NCBI GenBank assembly: GCA_018136815.1
Contig: CM030939.1
Location: forward strand, 4,519,419-4,583,418
Source of the DNA: Isochrysis galbana
Taxonomy: Eukaryota > Haptophyta > Isochrysidales > Isochrysidaceae
Direction: 5' to 3'
Length of the DNA stretch: 64,000 nt
The notes beneath the pieces were generated by a model. It was not told the origin of the DNA. It saw only the letters and a program-made list of their open reading frames with translations, and ran no database searches. Positions 31,810-41,462 of the stretch are shown here, in pieces (positions within the stretch are counted from its first letter, which is position 1; each line of letters opens with the position of its first letter). The translations under genes were made by a program, and so were the position numbers.

Positions 31810-34800
31810 GGAATAGGCGAGGCCGCCGCCATATGCTTCGTTGACTTCTCAATTCCTCGGCGGCCTGGACCGCCACCCCTTTCGCTTCTCGATACTTCTG
31901 TCACTCCCGTTCGCGTTTCATTTCGTACCTCTAACGTTTCGCCTCTCCGATCTACGAGCTCGCCGTCCCTCGGACGGCTGAGCAAAGCCTTCTTGTTGTC
32001 GTTCCAACCTGGGGATACTACCCTAGGTTGCGATCCCGTCGTTCCCGAAGTTCGCGTTTTCGTTTCAGTCGTTCAATCGATCCGGAGTCACCCTCATCTG
32101 CTCATATATGGTGGGGACGATTCGACTCCGGGAGTTCCGTTCTCTCTCGCCGTTCGTTCGCTACCTCCTTCGTCGCTCTCGTCGTTCTCGAATCATTCGT
32201 TCAATGCTCTCGATTTCGAGCGCTCAACGCTAATTCTTGCCTTGAGCTCCGTCGCTGCCGATCCGTCTGCTGTCGCCAGTCAAATCTTGGATGGACTGGC
32301 CAATTCGTTCCCTCGAGACTCGCCTTTAAGCTGCCTTGGCCGTGCTAGCGAGGTTAGCCCCTCCGGATGGACGGTGGCCTACACCCTCGCTGTTCGCCGT
32401 TGGCTCGCGCCGCCTACGATGGTTGCACCAACCCGATTGGGTTGGCGACCGCTACCGACTAGCTTGTTTGATGAATCTTCCTTAGCTGACGAAGGGGTGT
32501 TCGCCAACATACCCTCCGTCGTGCAACGCGCATTCCGCCGATTGTTCCGTTCTCGACCCGCTCTATTCTCGTCCGACTCTCTTCCGGCCGTCGTGTCCCG
32601 TTCTTTTCAGATGGTTCGCACCTTGGCCGCCGCGTCTCCGTCCATTCCGGTCACTCGCAGTCCCGTTTCCGTTTCCGCTGTCGTTCCGCTTTGTCAGCTT
32701 TCAGTGTGCCTGACTTTGGTTCCGGCCGCTGAAGATTTGCTCATACATCTCGCGCGCACTCGCCCTTCCTTGAAGGAGGGCGAGACCCTCTCGTACGTTA
32801 TCGATCTCGCTTTCCAACGCGCCGCCGCTCACGGTGCCGCGCACGTAATGCCGAAAGATATTGCCGAGGCGGCGCAGCTTGTTCTGCGCCCTAGCCGATC
32901 GCCTGAGTCTCCAGCTCAGGTGCTACCTATCCACTTCGACGAAATTTGTGTCACACTCAGAGACGTAAGGCGTGACGTCGAGGCCGTGCAGACCGACGGC
33001 ATCTCGCCTCCTCGCGTCTTGATTATCGGCGAGACGAGTGGAGTAGTCTCGTCCATGTTTTTGCTTGCTGGCGCTGATGTGGCGACGTGCGATTTGTTTC
33101 CGTCCGACGTCGACTACGTTCCGCACTTCGAAGGGGACGCGGATCTCGTCCAAGACCTCGGATGGGACTTGATTATCGCGCACCCGCCGTGTACCTATCT
33201 CTCGAACGCTGGCTTAAGGTGGATCCACTCCAACCCGCAGCGCATGTCCGATACGATCTCCGCCGCAAAGCAATTCCGCCGTCGCCTGAACGCCAGGGCT
33301 CCGTTTCTAGCGGTGGAGAACCCGAAAATGCACCACTACGCTAAGTCTCTACTCGGGGGTCTCGAAGCTACGCAATATGTCCATCCATGGCAACATGGAA
33401 CGGGGCACACTAAGGCTACGGGACTCTACCTTTCGCCCAACCTTCCTCCGCTCATGCCGACTTGCATTGTTCCTGGTCGCCAGCACGCAATGGCAAACCT
33501 TCCCATGTCCCCTCATCGCGGCTCGATGCGCAGCCGCACCTACGTGGGCATCGCCGGTGCGATGGCGATGCAGTGGATGCCCGTCGTTTTGGACTATTGT
33601 CGCCGTACTCCTTCTCGTCCGGCCACGTCCGCCGCCTCTCTCCTATCTCTAGCGCGCGATCGACAATCCAGCCAAGTGGCTCAGGCTGGTTCCAGTTCCA
33701 GTTCCGAGCCTTCGAATGTTTCGAGTGTCGCCGCGATTGATATGGAGTGGCGGCCGTGGCTAGGATCGCCCCGCTCGTCGTTGTTGCCCGCCCGTCCAGC
33801 TCGAATGATTCGCAGGGTCCGCAACCGCTGGCGTATATGGACGGCGGTGCGCGGTGCGCAAGGCTTGATCTCGTATGCCTGGTTGCCATTGTCTCCATCG
33901 CTGGCTTCGGCGCTCGATGCGGAAGTCCGCCTTCACTCGTCCGCGGTAGAGGAGGAGGCGTTGCCGATCCTTGCTCCCTCTCCCTCTCCCTCGTCCTCAT
34001 TGCCGTTCGTTCCAATGCCTCCTCTCTTGGAGACGTGTGCCTCCGTTTCCTTTCCGGACACGTTCATGCCAGAGGGCTGGCATGCTGCCTTGCGTCTTAC
34101 CTGGTCGGACCAGGAACGCCTCGCTCTTCTCCCTACGCCGCCATGTCGCCTAGGCTTGGGTGCCCTGCCGGACTCGCACCCACCGCTGCCTCCGCTCGAT
34201 CGCCCTGCTCGCCGCTCCGTTGCTGACGTCATTGCCGACCATAGGCAGCGGCACGCCGCCTTCGTTCCCTCGGGTTTCACACCTGCTCTCAACCAGCCTG
34301 CTGTCGTCGCTTCTTTGACCAGGGAGGTACCGGCGAGGCTTGTCTCCGACACGCCGCCAAGCCTATACCCCCGCCACTGCCTGTACGTTCGCGATCTCAT
34401 CGTTTGCCGTCACTCCGCCACGGGCCCTACTCGTTATATTGTCGATTCCGCCCTCGCCGTCAACAAGACTCTAGCCGACACGGGAGCCGGTCCCTCGGTT
34501 GTAACCACCGAGCTGTTGGCCACATTGCCCCGCGACGCTTGCGTCTTGCTCGAACACGCTTCGGACCGACCTGCCGTTGTCGGACCGGATGGTAACCCCC
34601 TCCGTACCCGCGGCTACGCCACGTTGGTCTTCTCTCTCTCCGGTGTCGAATTCCGACACCGTTTCCTCGTCGTCGAAGGCGCACCTATGCTTCTCCTGGG
34701 AAACGATTTCCTGGAAGCATACGCCGCCTGTATCGAACTGTCGCCGGATGCTGGGCGTGATAGCCGCTTGACCCTTATGGTCAACAATCGTCGCGTTCCG

Positions 34801-37800
34801 TCCCTCGTCTCCACTCGCCCTCGTCTCTCCTCTGCACCGCTTGTCGCCGTGATCCCCGCCGACTCGCCACGGGCAGAGGAGTCGTCGCTCGTTCCTATCT
34901 CGGACAACGTTTCATCCCGCCAGGCTCACGGCGAGTCGCCGCCGGCAATGTCGACTTCGGTTCCATTGCCCCCTCTCGATCCCGAGCTTGAGCCGCCCCC
35001 TCGTCTCGACTTCACTCGCAGTCCACCTTCGTCTCCTAACCGTTCGTCTGCCGCCGTCGAAATTGAGCCATTCTTCGCCGACGTCTCTACGTCGGCCGTT
35101 GCGTCGAAAGAGTTCGCTCTGTACACCAGGCAGCCTATCACTATCCCCTCGCGATCGAGGGGTACGTTCTCCGTTCGCCTGCCGCTGGAGATCATCGAAA
35201 ACTACCCCGACTCCGCCATCCTCGTCGACCGTCTACCACCCCGTGACGGCCTCGATTCTCCTCCAATGGTCGCCACTAGCGTCGAAACTCCAACTCCGGA
35301 GGGGGAGGTGCTGATCACGGTCTGGAACCTGGCACCACGTCCTGTAACCCTTCCTGCGTACTCGCCGGTGGCGTCAGCCTACATCGAGTACAAGTTGCAC
35401 GAGGCTCGGCCGACGGTCGCCGGCGATAGGGACGACCCCGAGTCCTCGCTCACTGAGGCACAGCGCGCGCTCCTCGACGCTATCACCATCGATCCCGACA
35501 AGCAATTGTCGCCGTCCCAGAGGCAGCGCGTACGCTGCCTGCTGGCACGGCATATCGACGCGTTCGCTCTCGACCCGAAGAACCCTCGGCACACGCACGT
35601 CATGGAGGTCGAGCTGCCTCTCCTCCCCGGTGCTACAGCCCACCGGCACGCTCCGTCCAAGATGGGCGACGAGGGCCGTGCCATCGTCGACAAGCACGTC
35701 GCCGAGATGGAGGCGGCAGGCATCATTCGTAAGTCCAATTCGCCATGGGCTTCGCGGGTCGTCCTCGTCGGCAAGAAGGACGGATCCGTTCGCTTCTGCG
35801 TCGATTATCGCGACACGAACTCGAAGCTTCGTATCTCGGATAGTCCTCTCCCGCTCACCGTCGAAGCTATCGATCGTCTATCTCGCGGCCAAGGCTCTCG
35901 AGATTCTTTGTTTCTCTGCCTGCTCGATCTCGCCTCCGGCTTCTGGTGTCTGCCTATCAAGGAGGAGGACAAACCCATCACGGCGTTCTGCACCCATCGC
36001 CAGAAGTACGAGTTCAACTACCTCCCGTTCGGCGTCCAATCCGGCCCTTCCTACATGTGTCGTCTCATGGATGCGGTGCTCCAGGGCCTCGCGTGGGAGA
36101 TTTGCATGCCGTACCTGGACGACATCGGAATTTGGTCGACAGGCACAGGCAGCACGCTTGAGGAACGCATCGACACCTCCTTCGAGCAAATGCTTCACCG
36201 TCTCGATCTCGTTCTCGAGCGTCTCCGATGGGCTGGTCTCTCATGCAAGGCCTCCAAGTGCATCTTGTTCGCTATCAAGGGCGAATACCTCGGGCACGTC
36301 GTGTCTCGTCGTGGTCTCGAGATGGACCCCAAGAAAGTCGAGGCGGTACGCTCGATCGATCCGCGTCACATCGATTCGCTCGAAAAGGTTCGCTCGTTTC
36401 TCGGCCTTTGTTCGTACTACCGTCGGTTCATCAAGGGCTTCGCGCACGTCGCGGCCCCTCTCACCGACCTTACTCGTACGGGCGTCGACGTGGCTACCGT
36501 CTCTCAGTCGCCTGAGTGCCAGACAGCGATCCGTCGCCTCATCGAGCTCATCACGTCTACGCCAGTGTTAGCTGCGCCTCGTCACGACAAGGAGTTCATC
36601 GTCAAAACGGACGCGGCCAGTACCCTGGGTATCGGCGGAATCCTGTCGCAGGTTGACGACCACGGACACGAGCATGTCGTTGCGTATTACGGTCGCCGCC
36701 TCACCGCCGCGGAGCGTCATTGGACCACCACCGAGGTGGAGCTTCTTGCTGCCTTGGAAAGCATTCGCACTTGGCGACCGTACCTTTGGGGCCGGCACTT
36801 CCGCCTCGTCATCGATCACCAAGCTCTCCGTTGGTTGCACACCATGAAGGACACCGTCCAGGGTGGGCCGGCGTCGCGTCTGATGCGCTGGGCGCTCAAG
36901 TTGTCCGAGTATCGCTTCACCGTCGAGCACAAGCCGGGCGCTAATCACAAAGACGCGGATGGCGTGTCACGCTTGGTGGCTGCAGACGATGGGACGTCGG
37001 AGACGTCCGCTCCTAAGCAGGGGGGTGGGCAGCTGCTAGCCGCCGTCGTCCCTAACTCTCGCTCCACCACGGCATCGAATAATCAGTCGCCAGCCGTCGC
37101 CGCCTCTCGTTCTCGTACCACCACGGCATCCAGTCTGCAAGCTGACGAACGATCGTCCAGGATGTCCTCTACGACCAGGGATTCTATCAACCTCTCCTAC
37201 CTCGACGTCGGTACACCTAACGCCGAGGCGCTCAAAGAGGCACAGGCCGAGGACCCCGACTGCCACGACCTCATCCGCTTTCTCTCTTCCGCTCCTCATA
37301 ACCCCGACCTCGACCATCGTCGCTTGCGTTGGCTTAGTCGCGAATCTTCTCGATGCCTGTTGCGATCTGGACTACTCTACCGACGAGTGCCGGCGAGAGA
37401 CGGCGAGAAGCTCTGCCTCTACGTGCCGAAGACGATGCGCCGCGCCTACCTCGAAGCCTTTCACGACCACCTGTGCCACCTCGGCGACAACCGAATGGCG
37501 CGCCTTCTACGAGACCGATATTTTTGGCCTGGCATGAACGCAGACGTCTCTGAGCACGTTCGCCAATGCCACGAGTGCACTTTAGCTAAGCCACCCTTCC
37601 GCCACCTCGCAGACCCCAAGGGACCGCAGGTCGGCGCCTATCCGTTCGACATCGTCTTCTGCGACGTCGTCTCGATGGCTCCTACGCACGACTTCATCAA
37701 GGGCTCTCGAGGCTTCGACAAGCTCCTCGTTTTCGTGGACTCGCTCACTCGTTGGATCGAGGCGGCCCCTCACAACGGCGACCCCTCGAGTGCCGACGCT

Positions 37801-39156
37801 CTTCACGCCTTCATGTCGTACGTCGTTTCTCGGCACGGAGTACCAAGGCAACTCCGCTCGGACTCCGGCAGCAACCTTGCTAGTCAACTTACCTCGATCA
37901 TCCTCGAGCGCACCGGCACCGACTTGCGGCCAAGCACACCTCATCATCACGAGAGTGTGGGCCTGGTGGAACGAGCTCAGCAGACCTTGATCAACATGGC
38001 TCGTGCTACCGATGAAGGCGGCGGTCATTGGGTCGATCATCTCCCGTTCTTTTTAATGAGCATGCGCGCTTCCGCCAATCGCATAACCCGCATGTCGCCT
38101 GCTGCCTTGCTCTATGGCCGTGAGCTTCGCCTGCCTGCCCAGCTTTCTGATCCATCTGAGACTGGTCCATCTCCCGAGTTACCTCAGGAAATTCGCTCGT
38201 ACGCTTGGAAAATGCATTGTCGTTTAAAGGCGGCGTGGGCCGCGGCTTATGATGCAACTTTAGAGTCTCAAGCCGACGCACTCGCTGACACGCTACGCAC
38301 TCACTCTCCCCCCATCCAATTCGCTCCAGGTGATAGGGTGGTTCGCAAGATTCCAGGACTCCGCAACAAGCTCCTCTACCACTACAGCGGACCATATCGC
38401 ATTGCCGAGGCGCTTGGCGCTGGCCGCTACCGACTACGCGACCAAGAAAATCGCCTCCTCTCCGAGGAGGTGCATGTGACTAACCTCCGTCCCTACTATA
38501 CCCTCACAGATGAAGATCCCGTCCAAGCAGACGAGTATCTGGTTGATGCACTTCTTGACCGCAAGGGTCGAGGCGATTCCAGACAGTACCTCGTCAAATG
38601 GCGTGGCTACGCGAAAGCTGCGGCCACATGGGAGCCGCTAGCCGAATTGCTTCGCCGCTGCGAGTCGCTCGTCACCGCCTATGATGATGCTCACCCCTTC
38701 CCTCCTCTTCGTAAGCCTCAGATGAGAAAGCGGGCTGCAGAATCACAATCTCAGACCGTCTCAGCCCCGCCGACGTCGCACGCGATCGAAGCTCCCGTGG
38801 GATCCGAGACCACCGGCTCGGATCATCAGGCCCCGCGCCGCTCGCCTCGTCTCGCACCGTCCTCGCACAGTGGCCCCATTGCTCATGTCTCCCATTTGCC
38901 CGTCTCAGCCCGCCCGTCTGTTGCCAACCCTGCAGGTCCAATGATGCGGCCGCAGCACGCGGTCTTCGTCCTCGGGCAGTGGTGGTACTCGTCGGGATCG
39001 TCGCGCGGTTCCCCGTGGTTTGGCTCCCACGCATTTGCGCACGCTGCCCTTGCCTCGCCTACCTTCGTTCGCTGTCGCTCCGAGGCCTTCGCTCGCCTGT
39101 CGCCATCGGATCGCACCCTCGTCTCTCTGCTCGATACACCCTCTGCGTTCTTCTGA
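31810..39156 (+). CDS. pol: Element 1 Pol: MTase-like domain, protease, RT, RNase H, integrase, chromodomain
   Basis: 2448 codons, counted from the codon after the UAG. Residues 1-400 are an unrecognised region. Residues about 403-600 are the methyltransferase-like domain: IIGETSGVVSSMF, AHPPCTYLSNAG, FLAVENPKMH, GTGHTKATGLYL, RSRTYVGIAGAMAMQW. The protease site LADTGAGPS is at about residue 890. RT shows RFCVDYRDTNSKL and catalytic YLDD at about 1435. RNase H shows VKTDAASTLGIGG. Integrase has the HHCC unit (HDHLCHLG...CHECTLAKP) and D-D-E residues (first D near 1952; SDSGSNL; HESVGLVERA). The chromodomain lies at about 2240-2285 (EYLVDALLDRKG..YLVKWRGYAKAAATW). No stop interrupts it. It copies and integrates the element; the methyltransferase's substrate is unknown. 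Confidence 0.9.
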   Translation, partial: GIGEAAAICFVDFSIPRRPGPPPLSLLDTSVTPVRVSFRTSNVSPLRSTSSPSLGRLSKAFLLSFQPGDTTLGCDPVVPEVRVFVSVVQSIRSHPHLLIYGGDDSTPGVPFSLAVRSLPPSSLSSFSNHSFNALDFERSTLILALSSVAADPSAVASQILDGLANSFPRDSPLSCLGRASEVSPSGWTVAYTLAVRRWLAPPTMVAPTRLGWRPLPTSLFDESSLADEGVFANIPSVVQRAFRRLFRSRPALFSSDSLPAVVSRSFQMVRTLAAASPSIPVTRSPVSVSAVVPLCQLSVCLTLVPAAEDLLIHLARTRPSLKEGETLSYVIDLAFQRAAAHGAAHVMPKDIAEAAQLVLRPSRSPESPAQVLPIHFDEICVTLRDVRRDVEAVQTDGISPPRVLIIGETSGVVSSMFLLAGADVATCDLFPSDVDYVPHFEGDADLVQDLGWDLIIAHPPCTYLSNAGLRWIHSNPQRMSDTISAAKQFRRRLNARAPFLAVENPKMHHYAKSLLGGLEATQYVHPWQHGTGHTKATGLYLSPNLPPLMPTCIVPGRQHAMANLPMSPHRGSMRSRTYVGIAGAMAMQWMPVVLDYCRRTPSRPATSAASLLSLARDRQSSQVAQAGSSSSSEPSNVSSVAAIDMEWRPWLGSPRSSLLPARPARMIRRVRNRWRIWTAVRGAQGLISYAWLPLSPSLASALDAEVRLHSSAVEEEALPILAPSPSPSSSLPFVPMPPLLETCASVSFPDTFMPEGWHAALRLTWSDQERLALLPTPPCRLGLGALPDSHPPLPPLDRPARRSVADVIADHRQRHAAFVPSGFTPALNQPAVVASLTREVPARLVSDTPPSLYPRHCLYVRDLIVCRHSATGPTRYIVDSALAVNKTLADTGAGPSVVTTELLATLPRDACVLLEHASDRPAVVGPDGNPLRTRGYATLVFSLSGVEFRHRFLVVEGAPMLLLGNDFLEAYAACIELSPDAGRDSRLTLMVNNRRVPSLVSTRPRLSSAPLVAVIPADSPRAEESSLVPISDNVSSRQAHGESPPAMSTSVPLPPLDPELEPPPRLDFTRSPPSSPNRSSAAVEIEPFFADVSTSAVASKEFALYTRQPITIPSRSRGTFSVRLPLEIIENYPDSAILVDRLPPRDGLDSPPMVATSVETPTPEGEVLITVWNLAPRPVTLPAYSPVASAYIEYKLHEARPTVAGDRDDPESSLTEAQRALLDAITIDPDKQLSPSQRQRVRCLLARHIDAFALDPKNPRHTHVMEVELPLLPGATAHRHAPSKMGDEGRAIVDKHVAEMEAAGIIRKSNSPWASRVVLVGKKDGSVRFCVDYRDTNSKLRISDSPLPLTVEAIDRLSRGQGSRDSLFLCLLDLASGFWCLPIKEEDKPITAFCTHRQKYEFNYLPFGVQSGPSYMCRLMDAVLQGLAWEICMPYLDDIGIWSTGTGSTLEERIDTSFEQMLHRLDLVLERLRWAGLSCKASKCILFAIKGEYLGHVVSRRGLEMDPKKVEAVRSIDPRHIDSLEKVRSFLGLCSYYRRFIKGFAHVAAPLTDLTRTGVDVATVSQSPECQTAIRRLIELITSTPVLAAPRHDKEFIVKTDAASTLGIGGILSQVDDHGHEHVVAYYGRRLTAAERHWTTTEVELLAALESIRTWRPYLWGRHFRLVIDHQALRWLHTMKDTVQGGPASRLMRWALKLSEYRFTVEHKPGANHKDADGVSRLVAADDGTSETSAPKQGGGQLLAAVVPNSRSTTASNNQSPAVAASRSRTTTASSLQADERSSRMSSTTRDSINLSYLDVGTPNAEALKEAQAEDPDCHDLIRFLSSAPHNPDLDHRRLRWLSRESSRCLLRSGLLYRRVPARDGEKLCLYVPKTMRRAYLEAFHDHLCHLGDNRMARLLRDRYFWPGMNADVSEHVRQCHECTLAKPPFRHLADPKGPQVGAYPFDIVFCDVVSMAPTHDFIKGSRGFDKLLVFVDSLTRWIEAAPHNGDPSSADALHAFMSYVVSRHGVPRQLRSDSGSNLASQLTSIILERTGTDLRPSTPHHHESVGLVERAQQTLINMARATDEGGGHWVDHLPFFLMSMRASANRITRMSPAALLYGRELRLPAQLSDPSETGPSPELPQEIRSYAWKMHCRLKAAWAAAYDATLESQADALADTLRTHSPPIQFAPGDRVVRKIPGLRNKLLYHYSGPYRIAEALGAGRYRLRDQENRLLSEEVHVTNLRPYYTLTDEDPVQADEYLVDALLDRKGRGDSRQYLVKWRGYAKAAATWEPLAELLRRCESLVTAYDDAHPFPPLRKPQMRKRAAESQSQTVSAPPTSHAIEAPVGSETTGSDHQAPRRSPRLAPSSHSGPIAHVSHLPVSARPSVANPAGPMMRPQHAVFVLGQWWYSSGSSRGSPWFGSHAFAHAALASPTFVRCRSEAFARLSPSDRTLVSLLDTPSAFF

Positions 39157-39545
39157 CAGTCGCGACTGTCACGCCCCCTCAGATATCTCTCAACGCCGTC
39201 GTTTACGTTTGATCGCGGTACGGGAACGTACGGGAATTCTTTTCCAGTTCCCCCCCACGGTCGCCGAATTTTCCCCCCGCGGCCGCCGAATAGTTCCCCC
39301 CCGCGGGAAGAGAGGTATGGCTCGCCCCCCCTTTCGACCACGGAGGATGGATCTCCCTCCCCTTTCGTTGCGCTCTGTCAGGAGACCCCCGTACCTCGTC
39401 GTTTAGCTCGCGCGTGACGTGCCGAGCCCGTCGTGATATCTCGCCGCCTTTTGCCGTTGGCCGTTCGACTACTCATATATCGAAGAACAGGAGACGCCGC
39501 GTTGTAACTTGGGTGCCGCCACACCGCCCAAACATCCAGGTAAAA

Positions 39546-39561
39546 CTCTCGTAAAAGAGAG
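39546..39561 (+). other. Conserved 3' UTR hairpin, element 1
   Basis: CTCTC-GTAAAA-GAGAG, 390 nt after the pol stop. Compared with CTCCT/GGGAG in the other copies, stem position 4 changes C-G to T-A on both sides and position 5 changes T-G to C-G, while the loop is invariant. Confidence 0.65.
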
Positions 39562-40125
39562 AAGAGGATGGGTTGCAGCGTTGAGTCCTGCGGTCTGCCG
39601 CGCCGGCCGCCGATTCTACACCTCACCGTCCGGACGGGTGCAGTACTTCCTGTCTCTTCGATCGTCGCGCACTACTCTTATAGTTCATCGTTCGTCGTTC
39701 GTCGTTGCGCGTTCTTACCGTTCCTCGTTTCTTGTTCTCGATTCTCGATTCTCGTCGTTCCGCGTTCTTACCGTTCTTCGTTTCTCGTTCTCGATTCTCG
39801 ATTCTTGTCGTTCCGCGTTCTTACCGTTCTCGATTCTCGATTTCTTCGTTTCTCGTTCTGGACTCTCTCGTTTCTCGTCGTTCCGCGTTCTTATTCTTAT
39901 CGTTCCTCGATTATTCGTATCTCGGTCGTCACGTCTTCCGTCCTGGTTCGGCGTTTGGAGCGTGGCTCTCCATTCGAATTTATTGTTTCATTCTTCGTTC
40001 GCTCCTCGCCCATTCGGTCTCGTTAGGTATTGCGTATTGCTCGGCCATCTTGCCTGGATGGAACTCTCCGCTATCCGTTAGGTTCTCTTCTTTCCCTCGC
40101 GGGACGCTCGATCCTAGCAGGGGGG

Positions 40126-41242
40126 TGTCGCATTCGCGAATCGACGCTCGTTAGGCTTCTCTCTCCTCTTCGTTCGGTATTTATCGTTATAATTCTCTCG
40201 TTCTCGTTCTCGGTCAAAAACTTCGCGTGGACGCCTAGGATCTAGGGTTGTGGAGCGCCCTCTCTCTTTCTCTCGAAGAGAAGGGAAGTTTCCCCACCTT
40301 TCTTCCTCCCAGGCGCCTCGCAAAAGGTTTAATTCGCTATCTCCCCGCGTTTCTTTACCTGCTTCTGGGGGCAATCAGGTTTGGTTTGCCATCTCCCCTC
40401 GGAGATCGATTTAGGTTCGCTGCTTGGGTGAGGGAATCTTTCTCCTTGGTCCTTGGTTTGCCATCTCCCCTTGGAGATTGATTTAGATTCGCTGCTTTGG
40501 TTTTGGGTTATCTTTCCCCTTGATGCAAGTTGCATGGAAGCCCTTGGTCCCGTTGGTTTTTGGTTTTCTCCTCCCTTGGTTGCTACTCGGGGTTGCTCGA
40601 TAGAAACGTCTAGAAGGTCCACGCTCAACAGCAAGATTTCTTCGATTGCAAGGATACCTCGCTGCGATCTGTATCCAATGTGATCGCCGTGGTTGCGCGA
40701 CATAACGTTCCTCTTCGACTTTCCGCCTTGGTGGGAAAATCCAAAGCGAAGACACGCTCCGACCGTCGCTGCGGATTCTCTCTCTCTCTCGCTCTCTCTC
40801 TCTGTCTCTCGCGACGTGTTTGAGTTACCGGCGATGTGGGGTCTCGGTTATTTCATGTTTTGCTTGGTTTGGGTGAATGATTCTAGTGTGTTCGTGAGTC
40901 GGTGTCGCAGCATCGTTGGATCCGACGTCTTGTCGTCAGTCGTCATCCGTCGCTCTCGCTCTCGTCGCTCTCGCTCTCGTAACACTCGTACCCTACAAAC
41001 TCTCCTTGCCTCACCAGCCCCTGCCAACACAGCCCTCCTCTCACTCACCCTCGCCTCTCGCCTCTCGCTCGATGTCGCTCTCGCCGCCGTCCTCGCCCTC
41101 GCTCAAGCCCGCCTGCCCGCCTTCCTCTGCTGACGGGCCTCAGCCCGTCAGCGTCTCCGAAGTCGTCTCCTCCGCCGCGCCTGCCGCCGGTCTGCCTCCT
41201 TCCTCATTGCCCTCAGGCCCTATGGGCCATCCCAATTCGTCA
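40126..41242 (+). repeat. 3' LTR of element 1 (full)
   Basis: Starts TGTCGCATTC after a G-rich polypurine-like stretch and ends GTCA, about 1117 bp. Start and preceding G-run parallel element 2 (TGTTGTATTC after G6). The last 944 bp equal the 5' copy. The 3' end repeats the gag N-terminal frame up to GHPNSS. Confidence 0.85.
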
Positions 41243-41462
41243 CAGGGACACCGACACCGAGGGGCATCGCTGTCCCGCGGCGCGCGCCGGGGGCGGTGGG
41301 GGTGGGGGGGGGGGGGGGGCGACACACCCAGAAAATATGTTCCACCTTCTGTTCGCTCGTGCCCTCTCACTTATCTCTTACACGCAGTTCCTCCTCCCGC
41401 ACAAGCCGCAAAAGATCAAATCCGAAGCGCCAAAATTGGCGCTGCGGGCCGGCGGTAAGGAG

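Larger units (their letters stand above)
28106..41242 (+). mobile_element. Ty3/gypsy chromovirus element 1, nearly complete (13.1 kb), with methyltransferase-like domain
   Basis: Order: 5' LTR (truncated at its outer end), gag, in-frame UAG, pol, about 970-bp 3' UTR with hairpin, polypurine-like stretch CTAGCAGGGGG, full 3' LTR. The two LTR copies share a 944-bp block with no differences in any frame I compared, indicating a recent insertion. At 13 kb it is large for the class; the extra length is gag, a novel pol N-terminal region with the MTase-like domain, and the 3' UTR. No target-site duplication can be checked because the left end is missing. Confidence 0.9.
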
